Assembly: GCA_028554795.2 (NCBI GenBank)
Contig: CM068825.1
Location: 90,454,951-90,518,950 of the forward strand
Length of the DNA stretch: 64,000 nt
Source of the DNA: Sinohyriopsis cumingii
Lineage: Eukaryota; Mollusca; Bivalvia; Unionida; Unionidae
Direction of reading: 5' to 3'
The notes beneath the pieces were generated by a model, which ran no database searches, was not told the DNA's origin, and saw only the letters and a list, made by a program, of their open reading frames with translations. A program made the translations under genes and the position numbers. Of this stretch, positions 24,620 to 37,139 are shown piece after piece (position 1 is the first letter of the stretch; each line of letters opens with the position of its first letter).

Positions 24620-26480
24620 CATGGGGTGACCCCAGAAGATTTCTATACCAGTACATTAATGTATAATTGCCTAAAATCGGGAGGTTTTTCATGACATTTT
24701 TAAAGCCTTGTTTTCGCTAAATATTGATCCATCTTCCAAATCTAATATGGGTGAAATTCGCAAAAGACGCATGGTTTCTTCCTGTGATGTACCTTATTTT
24801 CACCCAGGATGTGCCCTATATTCATATTTGGGTCAGCTGTGGCCATACTGCACAATAGCTAAAGGTTAGTCTTAAATAAACAAGCAAGAAAGCCAGCACG
24901 ACTAATTTAAAGTTAATTCTTATCGATGCAACTATTTTGTGAAAATGACTGGCCCTCTGTCCTTATTTAAAGAAACCATGTTCTACACTACCATGTGTTA
25001 CGCAAGCACCAAAAATTGATTGGTAAATAAAGGATTACCAATTTTTTTAAACTAAAGGAACCTAAGTAGGCAGCTTCTTGGTACCGTAAATGTGGGAACT
25101 ATTTTCCCCTCATATATCAGACCTTATTCCTTTGTTGTCTCGTAAGGCATTTAGTATTGTCTACTATAAAATATACATATTTTGAATTAATTTTTGAGGA
25201 CACATATGCTGCATGGTATGTATTTTCATTCCTTTTAATTTAATGATGGTAAATAACGTTCGTATATACAGTATAAAAGTGCCAGGTACTCGCTCATGTA
25301 AATTTCTTTGGTAGAAATGGAGCTACATTATTCATGGTGATCATTCTTGGGATTGAAATTAATTGCTAACAATTTTATTGTTGTGGTTTATCTTTTGTTC
25401 TGGCTTATTTTCTGAATTTTGTATTGTTGTAGGTGAAAAACGTCAAAAATTTATGTGAATAATGTTTAAACCTAATATCCAATTTAGTGAAGAAGTGAAT
25501 TCTTTCTAGTAATTATTTCATCACGATAATATTCACAGTAGTCCTACATGTAAGACCTAGATGCTGATATTTATGTTTTTGGGTACCAGGGTCTTAGCAC
25601 TGAAACATCAATAACATGTGCTACGTTTTACATGTAGGACTATATTCACAGGTGATGCAAGAGAACATGTCTTCCGTGGATTGAATACGATAATATATAT
25701 GTAGGACTTTTCTTTTTTAGGAGAAATTAAAATCGAAGACATAATGTAATAATCTGGAGTTCTCTGCAAAAATTGGGAGATATTATGAAATAGGGTTGTA
25801 GGCATGAGTGACCCCAAAATTCTGGAACTTTTTTTCTCTCTCCTCGCATGAGAGTTGACAGGTATGGTGTAAGGTCGCTTACGTCAAAGCAAACTACAAC
25901 TCAGCTTTAACGGTATTAGCATAATTTTCGAAGGATTATTTCTGAACCTTCATTATTGTATTTTGGAGATGTCATTCAAGTTTAGTGCAGTGGTGCCCAT
26001 GATTTGGCTCTAGGGGACGTACTTCATTCAGCAGAATGTACTTCATTCAGCGCGTGTTCAAACCTTTGATGTACATGCGGTGGCACCATTATGTAAATAC
26101 ATTCAGTAGCCTAATTGCGAGCATTGAATCAAATCGTATTGTTGTTTGTTGTGTTGTCATACTAGGATCAAATTTTAATGAGTTAGGTATTTACAATTTC
26201 AAGGCAAAATTAAAAGGTAATTACTGGTGCACTGATATAAAATGTCCAATGCAATGATGCATAAACAAACAATATTTGAGTCAAAAGGGAGAGGCAGTGT
26301 TTCAGCAACTCATGATTGTTCAATTCTTGTCATCGTTCGATCAAATTATGCACAAATTTAAATTAGGCAGAACCAATAAGAAAACAGAAAATTAAATACT
26401 TTTCAAACAAGTTAATACCATTGCTTTTTAATAATTATACATGCCATACCAGAGATAAGTATAAGTGTACTTTTTGTTAA
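24620..26480. other. DNMT3 intron, no gene seen
   Basis: Just after the CR1-like tail, acatggggtgaccccagaag continues the repeat B unit interrupted by that insertion. The rest is AT-rich with no supported gene. Confidence 0.45.
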
Positions 26481-26489
26481 TATAAGTTT

Positions 26490-26652
26490 GCCTAAATAAA
26501 TGCATTTAGAACCACCTACTGCTTGCATCTTGTGATGTCTCGGAGTTGTGGGTCGGTTTATATGTGGGTCATGCACTTTTTAGTGTTTATACCTGTTCAT
26601 TTGGGGGGGTGGCTTATACACAAATGGGCTTATACACAGGTATATACGGTAT
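26490..26652 (+). mobile_element. Right end of a pogo/Tc1-like element (fragment)
   Basis: This stretch matches 40060-40221: gcatcttgtgatgt, gggtcatgcact, a G-run, gggcttatacac and the terminus gtatatacgg followed by TA. No matching left terminus was found upstream, so it is a truncated copy. Confidence 0.7.
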
Positions 26653-26689
26653 AATGTCAGCTTGGTAAGACGTACTTGATCTGACTTGA

Positions 26690-27080
26690 TAGAAGCAATA
26701 ATATGATCTTGTTATTGCAGCTCCTTCAAAATGAAAAATCACATCAACATGGGGCTTTCTCCAGAAGACTACTTGTGATATCTATTTGGTCCTGAAAAAA
26801 AATTGGTGCCAATCATATATATGGCTGCCACTATCAACATATTCAACATCTTTTCACTAATTCTCCTGATTGAATGGTCATATCAACATGGGGTTCTCTG
26901 CAAAAGACTTCTAACTGTGTAAAGGTGTCTAGTTTGTCCTAAATGAAAATGGTGCCAATCTTAGAGCAGCTACAGTGGGTAATATAAAAATCTTGTTGCT
27001 CAAGAATATCAGAGATGGTTTTAACATTCAAAAGTTAAAAAGAACATCTGGTCTTATCTTGAATTCATGGAAATTCTTGT
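26690..27080. repeat. Degenerate ~135-bp repeat B, two to three units
   Basis: The recurrent phrases are tcaacatggggctttctcca, gaagactact, ttggtcctgaaatgaaaatgg-like and tggctgccac. They recur at 22935, 41690, 43667 and 58797. Confidence 0.65.
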
Positions 27081-27264
27081 CAAACAGTGAAGTGTCAGTC
27101 CTTTCATAGGACTGTTATTGTTTTTTTCTGCTTTTCTTCTTTTTAGTCAGTAATTTTTAGTGAACTATAAATTATTAATCAAATTTTAAGATTCAACAAC
27201 TGTTATTTAAAATTTTTACTTTGCAGAATCTTTCCAATTTTACATTACAGGATTGTGAATCAGT

Positions 27265-28531
27265 TTATGATTTTTGATTACTCTGGTGGTAATTTTGTAT
27301 CCCTGGAACAACTTGCAATATCTCTCTCATAAATGGTGTACTTAGTGGCTTTACTGATTGTTCTTCTGTGGGCACTAGATGACAACATGATATTTGTCCT
27401 CGAAAATCAGTCTGGTCTAAGGTTGTAAATGTATCAGTGGACCATACTGGGTCATTGATGGAATGTTTTTTTCCTTCTGACTCCCCAAGTGAAGATGAAT
27501 ACTGAATCAAATTGTTTCCAAGTAAGTCTAACAAGGGTGTTTGTGAAACTTTTACGGGCAGTGGCCACAGTTTTCATTCAAATTGCTTATGTGGGTTTCA
27601 GTCCATGTGTGTGGTTCCATTGTTCATTACTGCTGCGACCAAGCAAAACCATGTCATGCACTTGTGAGATTGTTCTAGACTGCTAGCACTCAGGGTCCAA
27701 GATCACTCATGATTTCAAGCACTCCAGGTGCAATTCATCAAAGATTCCATTACATACTAATGCACCAATAGTCATTCTGCTAGTGAATGGTTTAATTGTT
27801 CCCCAATAGCCTGATTGTGATGTATATGCCCATAAACCAGCAATCTATGTTTTGCCATCAATGCAGCATGAAGTCATGGCCATTTTAGCTGTGAATGTGT
27901 ATAGATATGTGTAATGGTATCTACAACACTTGCAGGGGTTTGGCTTCTTTCAGTCTGCTGGCAACATCCACATTGGTTAGCGGATATATGTATGTGCGCC
28001 TGTGTACATGACCATTTGGGAGAAATAAGATGTCCACCTGATGAACTTCATTGGGGTCCTGATGCAGGCAGGTGAAAATGACACTGCTTGTTTTGCCAAC
28101 CATGCTTGAGCTATCTTGTTTGTAACTTTTGTTGCACTCACTAACTTTTCAACAGCAGCTTCACCCTTCCAGTAATCACAGGGATTTAGTATATCTGCTT
28201 GTAACCAACACTGTTCTTGTCCCTTTTTGTTTTCTGTTAGACCTCCAAGTGGTGATCCTTCCCAGGAACCACCCAAACCTGGATAAGGTTTCTGTAGCCA
28301 TGGATGCAAATGCGAAACAGCTAATTGTTCCATGACAAACAAAGGGTCCATGGAAGAGTTCATACTGATGACCTTGTTTTGATCTCTCACTTGCAAAGCA
28401 GACCTGCTAACTCTTACAATTTTCCCATAAGTCTTACGAAAGTTACCCTTAAAATACAGACTTACTGCATACAAGCACAAACTACAAAAAAATGATCGTT
28501 GCTGAAAAATCTGGATAATTGGTTCATCCAT
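27265..28531 (-). pseudogene. Retroviral-type integrase (rve) pseudogene of a transposon
   Basis: On the minus strand a 184-codon open frame (27977-28531) includes YWKGEAAVEKLVSATKVTNK followed by WLAKQA, a pre-core segment seen in a group of transposon integrases. In an overlapping frame (27921-28103) comes VHQVDILFLPNGHVHRRTY with LTNVDVASRLKEA, which is the first catalytic Asp region of the integrase DDE core (xVDxLFLP and DVASR). The middle is full of stops. Near 27265-27534, NDPVWSTDTFTTL and PFMREILQVVPG fit the C-terminal part of the same group. The closest layout I know is the F54H12.3-like or Polinton/Maverick-type integrase, but I cannot say which. At least two frameshifts make it dead. 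Confidence 0.65.
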
Positions 28532-28771
28532 GTTTTATTTGGATCCGACTATCTTAGAAATAGTGAAATTAATCACGGAACCAGACTAACTTTTCAGCAG
28601 TACCCCAGATGCTTTAAACTGCACCTATTTGTTCTTGCAAAGCGTCTGCATGATCAGACTGTTGATTATATTTAAAAAACATTAAATGGTGTCCAAAAAA
28701 GCGATGCATGTTTAACACAAAGGGAAAATAAGCTTATAGGAAAAGTGTTGATAATCAACACAGAAGAAGGA

Positions 28772-29180
28772 GTATTGAGATTTTTGTGAATAAAAGCTGG
28801 AAAGGACAAAATTATGTTTATGGGACATCACATGCCAATTTGAGTATGTCTCGTAGTGGAAATATGATTGCATTGCTGCCGTCATGTGAAATGGAAAAGA
28901 ATTTCCAAGAATTATGTCAGGTTGAGAGATATCAGCAAGCCATTGAGTTGCATAGGGTTTGGAACTAGAGTTTGTGCAACTGTACTAGTGGTAAATAAAG
29001 TCTACACATACTTTACAAACTTTTCAGTTGAACATAATGTTTATTGTCGATGCATCAAAAATTTAATTACATTTCCAGCTTTACAATAGCACTTACTGAT
29101 ATTTTGTTACATCTTACTGAAAACTGGTCAGTCTTATGGACAAAAATCAACTGAGATGGACTCACCAGGGTTGGTAGGTC
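28772..29180 (+). repeat. Dispersed repeat family A, copy 2
   Basis: This is the second copy of the sequence at 1-410, starting near ttgtgaataaaagctgg and ending near the ggactcaccagggttgg segment. The two copies diverge by scattered substitutions and small indels. No terminal inverted repeats or target duplication were identified. Confidence 0.7.
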
Positions 29181-31485
29181 TGGCAACATGTTTGTTTTAT
29201 TTTTACACCTGATTAACAGTTGACCTGCTTTGTATTGTTTCGTTAATTATGTCTTTTATATTAAATCAGATAATGGAAGTTAGCTAAAAGTAAAGTTAAA
29301 AGGCATGAAAATCAAACCTGCATAGAGCTTGCAGTCACAGACAGGCCAGATCAGATTGTTTCAGTTGAATTCAATCACTCAACATTTCATTTCAATAAAC
29401 ACTGTTATAAATATTATTTTGCAATACTATAATTAAACTGCCTTAAATTAGCCTACTCATTTACAGATGTGAAAAAGAAAATAGCAACCAAGTGAAATGA
29501 ATACTTGAGGGAATAAAAGTTTTGTATCACAGATACGGTTCATTATAGAGAAAAAAGTTTGTAGTGAACTGAAATTTCCTGAATTGTCACTCGGGGATGA
29601 AAAGAAGTTTCACTTTTACTTGCAGTGAAATCAGGGCATCAGTATTTCATTGATGGAACAATAAAGAAAAATAAAGTTTTGATGTTCACTTTGTTTCACA
29701 GAATAAATGTCCCCAATTTAAAAAAAAAAAAAGAAATCTTGTTTTCTTCTGAGTCAACAGCAACATAAAGCAGTGATGTCATGAATGTTGTTTTCACATA
29801 CTCATCATGGTTGTTTAAGTCTCTTAGAGTAGATATTGGATATCTTGAAAATGAAAGTAATTTATAGAGTGCATTGCCGTGATAAAATGAGTCTTCAGCC
29901 ATTAAAAAGCCCCATTACCACCACCCAACCACTCCACCCCAAGTTTGTTCTCAATTTAATTCATTCCAGTTTGGTATCTCAATACAAAGGGAAGTGTGAT
30001 ATGATTCCATTTGAGCTCCTAATGTAATGGGACAATGCCATCAACTTGCCTTTATTTGGAATGTGTTGATGATGTAACTTTCAATAAATGGAATACATTT
30101 CGACAATCAGCGTTCACAAGTTACCTTGTGAGTTTGGGAAGGTTTATTTTAAGGGCCTGACCAAGTCAGATATCAGGATAGATTCATTCTTTAATGTTGA
30201 CGTATATCTTGGATGGCAAGAGTAGGTACTGGTGGCTGTTATTTAGTTTTGAAAACTTTGTGTATATGTAAAAAAGGCAAAGTTGTATAAATTATTCAAG
30301 GGTAAAAGTTTGTGAGTGGTTTCGGGGTGAAATGATTACGTGATACATCAGTGTATTGCTACTTTTTCCATATTGATACATGAGGTGAAGAACCTGTACA
30401 AAACAATTCTTATACAAGTTACTTGAATCTTCAGCAGTCAGAATAATTAGTCACTTGCCTTTTCATTAGTCAGTTAAATTTTTAGTTAAAAAATATTGTT
30501 GTTAACAATACTCACTTGCTCACATCGTTTTAAATGTACTCCCCACCCCTTGCCAACTTCATGCTAATTATCCCATCATTAGTTTCAGTCACTGATAACA
30601 ACAGCATATCAATGTAAAGGAGACATTCCAGACTTGATCCTTGACATGTATGATTTAAGTATTTACAGTTCATTTATTAACCACTTTGACTCAAAGATTT
30701 TCTGTTGCTTCATATCTTGACTACTTGGATTGAATTTGGAGGTCACACGTTTGGTGAAGTGAAATACATCAATTTAGATCGGCAATTATTGCTTATTCAA
30801 GTCCAGGGTAAAACAATAACCAGCAATCAGATTTGTAGGTCATTCATTACATGACACACTGGAAGTATTGCATTAAAAAAAACTTGATCCAAATAGATAC
30901 AAAACAATAGAAAGTGGCTAACACATAATCTATAAAGTACTTATATTGTTCATAGATAACAAGTTTGGAATGTCTTTTTTTGTGTTTATATAATCAGCTA
31001 TTGAAAATGATTCGATTTGTTTTTTAAAAAAATTTGCAGAGGAGCAGATTCTAAACTGCATGAATTATTGTGTTAATTTATGGGAGGGGAGTGTGTGTTG
31101 TCACCAAGATTCTTTTTCACTGACAGAAATGAGTAGTCTGGGAATAGCAGTTGTTTTGCATCAGCAGCATGCTATGGGTTTGTTGTTAGTCATCTCTGCT
31201 TCCACACTTGAACTTGTTATAGATAAGATTTTCATTGCAAGAGGAAATTTTACTATTTCTAGTGTTTTGAAGATAACAGCCTAATGCCTTCCAAATTCAA
31301 GTGAAGACGTGAAATTGGTATTGTGATATTTTAAGGCATTCATGCAGCATAAAACAATGGGTGTGATGGAGCAGTCTGCAATGGCCTAAAAGGTTGAAAA
31401 AATATTACTGAAACATATAGTCAGTTTGGAAGTATTTTTAATTTTGTCTTGTCAAGCATGAGAATAAATGGCATATGTTTTTGTA
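29181..31485. other. DNMT3 intron, no gene seen
   Basis: AT-rich DNA with no recognised exon or element. The segment around 29500-29600 resembles 6470-6610 (inverted), another low-copy repeat. Confidence 0.4.
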
Positions 31486-31720
31486 GGGTTTAATGCCATT
31501 TTTCAGCACAAGATAGGCTATACATGGTGGCCAGTAGCAGTGGTGGCAGAAGAACCCGGGAAAACCCTGGGAAGAACCAATGACCCACTAGAAGCTACTG
31601 GCAAGCATTCTCACATACCTACAACATTGGCCTAGCCCAAGACTTGAACCCACGCAGACAGAAGTGAAATGGCAGTGATCCATAACGGTGAGCAGATTTA
31701 GAACACATGTCCAAATGGCA
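31486..31720 (-). mobile_element. tRNA-derived SINE, family S2
   Basis: Read on the minus strand it has a box B-like gtgggttcaag, a body with ccagtagctt and gtcattggttc, and the tail ctgaaaaatggcattaaac. The copy at 60863-61047 shares this order. The same tail forms both arms of the foldback at 49273. Confidence 0.7.
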
Positions 31721-32030
31721 AATGATCAGTGCCTGTGATCTGCATACTGGAAATACAACCAATATGTTAACGCATATAAAGAGCACCACCCCACCAGTGA
31801 CAGACCCTTGAAAGATAAAAAAAAGTTACAAGGTGTATCAATAATAAATCGTATCATAGGCTGTATATCTTAAATCATATCAGTATGCAGCACAGGTGTA
31901 TTTTGCTTCACTCCATGAAAATCTTGAATTTTGCCTAAAATATGAGGTTTTCTTAGGTCTTTAAGCAAGTAATGGCAATTAATGTTAAACTCGTAATTGC
32001 AAGGGGAGGAAACTTTTGTTATGCTTTCAG

Positions 32031-32116
32031 CAAAAGCCAGCATTATGGGATGCCAAGTACTTCTCTGCACAGAAGAGAGCACGCTACTTTTGGGGAAATA
32101 TCCCAGGATTATACAG
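32031..32116 (+). CDS. DNMT3: DNMT3 exon with RARYFWGN motif
   Basis: After the acceptor tgctttcag the exon reads in phase 0 as QKPALWDAKYFSAQKRARYF and then WGNIPGLY. This matches the DNMT3 motif VIII region (DAKEVSAAHRARYFWGN in vertebrates); the RAR segment lies at the active site. I placed the donor at GTTGGT (32117), leaving phase 2, because the next exon is open only when joined that way. The alternative GTAAAA donor four bases later gives phase 0 and runs into a stop in the next exon. The preceding intron is 12.8 kb. Confidence 0.92.
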
Positions 32117-34349
32117 GTTGGTAAAAGTACAGATTAGGTAGACAAAAGAAAATAATTTGATCATGTTCAAACCTGTTGATTTTATCATACTGTTGACAGA
32201 TCATTTAAGACTAAAATTTACAAAAAAATGTTGCCCAATTTCCATCTTTACATTCCAGAAGGAACTTGTATATAATTGGCTGATTTAAATATTGGCATAT
32301 ATTTGTTTCTATGTTACTACTGTAACTCTATGGTCATAAACTAAGTAAAGAAAGTGAAACCAACAAGTTTAGTACAATAAAAAAATTAATTTATTTCTCT
32401 AAGTTACAAAATGAAAGCCTGAGAGAAACTTACACAATTGTGAATTAAGTCCCAAATCTTAAATGTTCTATCACGAGTCTAAAGGTATAGAATCATCCAA
32501 ATGAATTCCAGTTATATTTAGTGTGTTGATAGTCTTTGAATGAGTTGATGTACCAGAAGTCTTTATGTATCACAGTTATATTATCCAGATATCTTTGAAT
32601 GAAATCACGATAATCCCATAGCAGTGTTTTTGTCTAGACTTTCAATAAGTACTTTGTAAATTTCAAATAAATATATGTTTTAAAATGATTACGCTCAAAT
32701 TGTATTTGAACACAGCTAAAAACTCTGGAGTAGAGATTACCAAAAACTGAAAAACAGGAATGAATAATTTTGTGTACCTCATTCTTATATACTGCCACCT
32801 GACCTATGGTGCAATATTATTTTCTTTAAAACTTACAAGCTTGTAAACAATGTCGGACTTCTAGAAATTACAATTTTATGAACAAGGCTAGACCTTGAAT
32901 TCAATTATCAGTAAACAACTTATTTATAACTTGCAAACGTGACAAATATTAGGTACACACAAAACTCTTTCCTTGAAAATAGACAAATGTAAAGTACACA
33001 ATATAGATTGAATATATGTAGCATTACCTTACCATTTCTTTCTTGCAATAGTGATTCCTGTATTTAAGGATGTTGATCCAGTCATAAAAATCACTTGTGG
33101 ATGCTTCTCCTGAATTTATGGTCATATCGATGAGGTATTAATCTCACCTTCAGCATGGTACTGTAGTGGCCATCTCTAAACAAATTGTGTTATCTCTGCT
33201 CCCCTTGGTTTTCACTACTTGTTGCAGTATACTGAATAATTGGTTCAGAGTAAAAATGGTGCAGATCTGCCAACCAGTATATCTGTACTTTTGTGAAAAA
33301 TTTGAAATCCAGACATAATTGTCCTTGGGTCAAGTCAATGGTCATTGATTGTATTTTTATACTTCTTTGCCCTTATGAATAGAGAGACACGTTTTATTAT
33401 TATATACAAATGAATTTAAATTTAGACCAGACTTTGTATTTATTTGCATTCCAATAAAAGTTTATGGGCAATAATGATTTTGAGGTCAGAGGTCATGACA
33501 TAAACAGTTATGATGGGAGTTTATTAAACATTTTGTGGATACACCCAAAGAATACCTAGAATGATGCTAATTTAATAACTTTTTCCAGTCTGTAATATAC
33601 TCCCAGAATGAAACTGAACAATTTGATTTCTATGTATGCCCTTGATTGCATGCTTGCCATCCAGATTTGTTTTTTAATTTTACCCCCCAAAAAACCCTGA
33701 TAGTCTGTTTTTTAAACTAGAATTGGCATAGATCTTTGAGGGAGTGAGATGGAACAAATTTGATTTCCATCCATATAGGATTTATGCCTTTTGATTTTCT
33801 TTTCCACAACATATATTTACAAAGGTTTGTTGGTTTTTAACCAGCTTTGTGTTGAGACCTTGAATAAATGCAACTTTTATCATTCCATGACATTTTACAT
33901 GAGTTATGACCCCTGATTGCCTATCCATCTGAATTTGGTATTAATTAATCAGGACACCTGTGTCAAATTGGGGCACTTTATACAGTACTATGTTAGCTCT
34001 AATATCAGTATAGAAATTTTCTTTTTTAATTTTCCCAGACTTTGATGATTTCTACTTCTGGTAGTCCAACACTATCCTTACCTATTTGATGCAAGACTTT
34101 TGATTGGGTAGATGGTTAAGGTATACTGGGGATGCCCTTTACTGCTCATTTATGAGAGAGTATCTTTGGGTTTGAAAATTATGGTACAAAATGTGGTAAG
34201 TCAGAGAAATAAACAATAGTGTGGCTGGATGGCTTCCATAATTGAAAGCCTTGCACTAAGTAGGTAAGGACAGTTTTGGACAGCCAGAAATCAAAACCCT
34301 GTACATAGACGGAGTCATTGTACATGTATGTTGCTTTAGGGACATTTAT
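32117..34349. other. DNMT3 intron, no gene seen
   Basis: AT-rich DNA without a recognised gene. Loose phrases at 33040-34150 (ggtcatgacat, gatttccatccatat) look like degenerate dispersed repeats. Confidence 0.4.
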
Positions 34350-34640
34350 CTTGAAATTGTGCTGCAAATTGGCCCATGCTTTTGTTCAAAATGTTGGTGC
34401 CAAGTTAAAATCAAGAAGATGTCATTTATCTTGAAATTGTGCTGCAAAGTGGCCCATGCTTTTGTTCAGAAAGTTGGTGCCAAGTTAAATCAAGTAGATG
34501 TCATTTATCTTGAAATTGTGCTGCAAAGTGGCCCATGCTTTTGTTCAAAAAGTTGGTGCCAAGTTAAATCAAATAGATTACATTTGTCTTGAAATTGTGC
34601 TGTAAAGTGGCCCATGTTCTTTCTTAAGAAAGTTGGTGAT
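34345..34640. repeat. ~70-bp minisatellite, four units
   Basis: Units repeat the phrases catttatcttgaaattgtgc, tgcaaagtggcccatgcttt and tgttcaaaaagttggtgcca. The last unit is the most diverged. An apparent 77-codon open frame here only reflects the repeat. Confidence 0.9.
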
Positions 34641-35074
34641 AAAGTTGTACACATGTTGTATGTTGGGCCATGTAGTGCATAAAGAGGTTCTATTTTCTCA
34701 CACATTAATAACTTTAATAACTATGGAAACATATTTTGGTATTATGGAATTCAGGTGAGTTGGTGGGATTTGCATCAGCTCAGACAGAAGCTTTATGATG
34801 GAGATTCAGTAAAAAGCTTTTTGACAGTGTATCAACATAAACAAATCTTTGAACATGGTTTATTTATATAAAAAATTTATTATAACAGTTATCTTTTATT
34901 TTATATACTTTTTCATGATTTTTTTTATATCTTTACCTTTTATAATGATTACTGCATTGTTTACTTTTATTTAGAAGTTTTGTTAAGGTTTTTGCAATGT
35001 TTACCTTTACATTTTTGGAGTTTAACTTTTAATTAGCACCTTAAAGCCATGCTTGTGCTGATATGCTGTTCAAC

Positions 35075-35160
35075 TCTGTACATACATGCACACACATACC
35101 TACAGACAGGCATACATGCATGCATACACAGGCATAGATGCATGCATACACACACACATT
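35075..35160. repeat. CA/CATG-rich simple sequence
   Basis: Runs of acacac and catgcatg lie about 70 bp upstream of the DNMT3 exon at 35230. Confidence 0.75.
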
Positions 35161-35229
35161 CTTGTCTTTGATAATATCAACTGAATCAACTGTCTATGAA
35201 GACAAATTCTTCCCAACTATATTTTTTAG

Positions 35230-35311
35230 TACTCCTGCTGTATCGGTAGAACTAAGGAAACCAACTTCACTGAGTTCCATGTTGTCTCCTCTGTGTAATA
35301 GAAAGGCCAGG
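35230..35311 (+). CDS. DNMT3: DNMT3 exon, start of target-recognition region
   Basis: This 82-nt exon follows the acceptor atattttttag. Its first base completes an AGT codon with the exon at 32031, then it reads TPAVSVELRKPTSLSSMLSP and LCNRKAR. It ends in phase 0 at AGG before a consensus donor GTGAGT. This segment corresponds to the poorly conserved DNMT3 stretch between YFWGN and TTRSNS, part of the region that contacts DNA and the tetramer interface. Assignment rests on position, correct phase on both sides, good splice signals and similar length, not on strong sequence identity. Confidence 0.8.
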
Positions 35312-35844
35312 GTGAGTTATCTATAACCCTCTCTTGTCATGTTAGAATAACAATAGAAATTTAATAGATATTTGTGCTTGCTTGGATAAATCTGAACTTT
35401 CAGTATTTTCCACATATTAGAGTGGAGACTTCCCTCATATATCCTTTGTGTTTTAGCAGTTAAAATTGTTATTATTCAGATGGGATATTGTTTCTTTGTA
35501 GTTTTTCTTGGGTCGCTTAAGTGTACAAGAAAAGATATTCATAGGTTGTATGTACAAATGTTAATACCTTTTCTTTTATCACGTTTAAACCTTTTCTTTT
35601 TTCACTCTTCACTGCTCTATACAAATGGGTGTCTTCATTTTGATCAAGGAAAGGAATTGCTCTTGCAGTGAGTTCATTTGTCATGTATTACATGATGCAC
35701 AGTAAATTTCATTGAGCATCTATGCTAGTCTTTGGAACAACTGCTCAGACTGACTAGATAGACAGCTAGAAATGGCTTAACATTTTAGCTTGTGTCTGTA
35801 AATATCAAAAGTATGGAACATCAAGTTGTGCATGTCCATGGAGA

Positions 35845-36060
35845 AAGAGGCAGCATGACTTAATGCTTGTGTGTTTTACACCGAGGTTTGAGTGGTTACA
35901 GGTTCAAGTCCTGCCAGGGTCAGTGATGTTCTTCCTAAGTGTGACACTTTATTTTGATTGCTTTATGAGATCAGGCTTGAAATTATGTTGGTCTCCAAAT
36001 GGGAGGGGGTAACTTACGATGTGCAGTATCAACAGTTGGAGGGTGGAGTTGGTGGCGATC
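35845..36060 (+). mobile_element. Possible tRNA-derived SINE
   Basis: A box B match (ggttcaagtcc) near 35909 is preceded by a weak box A-like stretch around 35847. No second copy was found in the window. It lies about 150 bp before the exon at 36212. Confidence 0.3.
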
Positions 36061-36211
36061 TATGACATTGGATTTTTTTTTCTCCATCTATATGAGGAAA
36101 GTGACATGCTTATTATCACTTCATGCCATAGAAACCTGGATAAAATGCTGTCTTTTGAACCCTTAAATATGTCTGGGTGTCTTGAAACTTAACTTTGGCA
36201 TATAATTTCAG

Positions 36212-36330
36212 GTGGAAACTCTACGCACAGTGACGACCAGATCCAACTCATTGATGCAGGGTAAAGATGACATCTTTCCAGTCACGATGGATGGAAAAGA
36301 AGACGTTGTCTGGGTTACTGAGCTGGAGAG
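36212..36330 (+). CDS. DNMT3: DNMT3 exon with TTRSNS motif
   Basis: The exon begins after ataatttcag and reads [20 protein letters not shown] then [18 protein letters not shown]. It aligns closely with the DNMT3 stretch TITTRSNSIKQGKDQHFPV followed by ILWCTEMER. TTRSNS and GKD are family signatures, next to motif IX. The length is 119 nt, ending in phase 2 at donor GTAGTG. One residue is missing between SNS and GKD relative to vertebrate DNMT3A, a small in-frame difference. The intron to the last exon is about 18.2 kb. Confidence 0.94.
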
Positions 36331-36669
36331 GTAGTGTACTGTAATTTGTACAGAATAAACTTTTCTTAGATTAAAAAATACAGGAATCGTGCATTCATTC
36401 CATTTGGTACAGAAATATGTGCATATGTTTGCCAAACATGCCCTAACACACCCTGTCACACAAAAAACTTGATTTTGTACTCCCAAACCCCAGACATAGT
36501 TGTGTTTAGAAAAACATGATATTCCCAAAATCTAACCCCATTTTGTTTTTTCAACATAAAAAATACCCCTTATATTTCTTGACCAGCACAATATACATCT
36601 GTAATCTGCAGTAAGTGATATATGAACACTATACAGTCCAGCTCAAATTTAGCTAGTTTGCATAGGTAA

Positions 36670-37128
36670 ATGACAAAAGGTAGAAGTACATCAAAGACAC
36701 ATGCTAAAGAACAGAAGTTATTTTACATCATTGAAACAAATAAGAATGTTGATGCTAACTTTATTAGAGTTGTGATCAGCTGCAACATTTCTTCGATGTT
36801 GGATTTTTACTCCATATATAAACTAATAAGAAAATTATTATGGTTGTTTTAATTGTGAACAGGTGCTATTCATTCTTGAAGGAAAAATGTTGAAACATAG
36901 TTGTGATGTGGGAAATGAGCCATCTCTGAAAAAATTTAGTTACCAAAGAACAAAAACAGCAAATATCATTGCTAATGTAACTGCACCAGCGTTGGATAAA
37001 CAAGTAACAGATTTATGCCAAAATAAAAAAATTTGGTCCTGATTGATGATTCTAATGACAAGGGAGGTGACAAGATCATCCCTATGCTACAGCAAATGAC
37101 TGGAAATTCAAATCCAAATAAAATACAG
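36670..37128 (+). pseudogene. hAT-like transposase fragment
   Basis: An open frame of 60 codons is followed after a stop by readable segments in other frames: KKFSYQRTKTANIIANVTAP, then DKQVTDLCQNKK, then LIDDSNDKGGDKIIPML. The order 'RTK..I...V.AP' followed by 'x(D/E)SNDKG' is typical of a class of hAT-related transposases (the second block carries a conserved Asp). Frames are broken at least twice. It ends where a family 2 MITE fragment begins. Confidence 0.5.
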
Positions 37129-37139
37129 AGGGAAAAACC
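37122..37139 (+). mobile_element. Left remnant of split MITE, family 2
   Basis: The stretch atacagagggaaaaacct is identical to the MITE interior at 42522 and 43217. It is interrupted exactly by the terminus of the pogo/Tc1-like element; the rest resumes at 40222. Confidence 0.75.

Noticed and set aside
32117-32120. Alternative donor GTAAAA four bases downstream of the third exon
   Set aside because: It would give phase 0 and the next exon then contains a stop; GTTGGT keeps the frame.
34359-34592. Repetitive 77-codon open frame with repeated FCSKxWCQVK
   Set aside because: It is a translation of the ~70-bp minisatellite.
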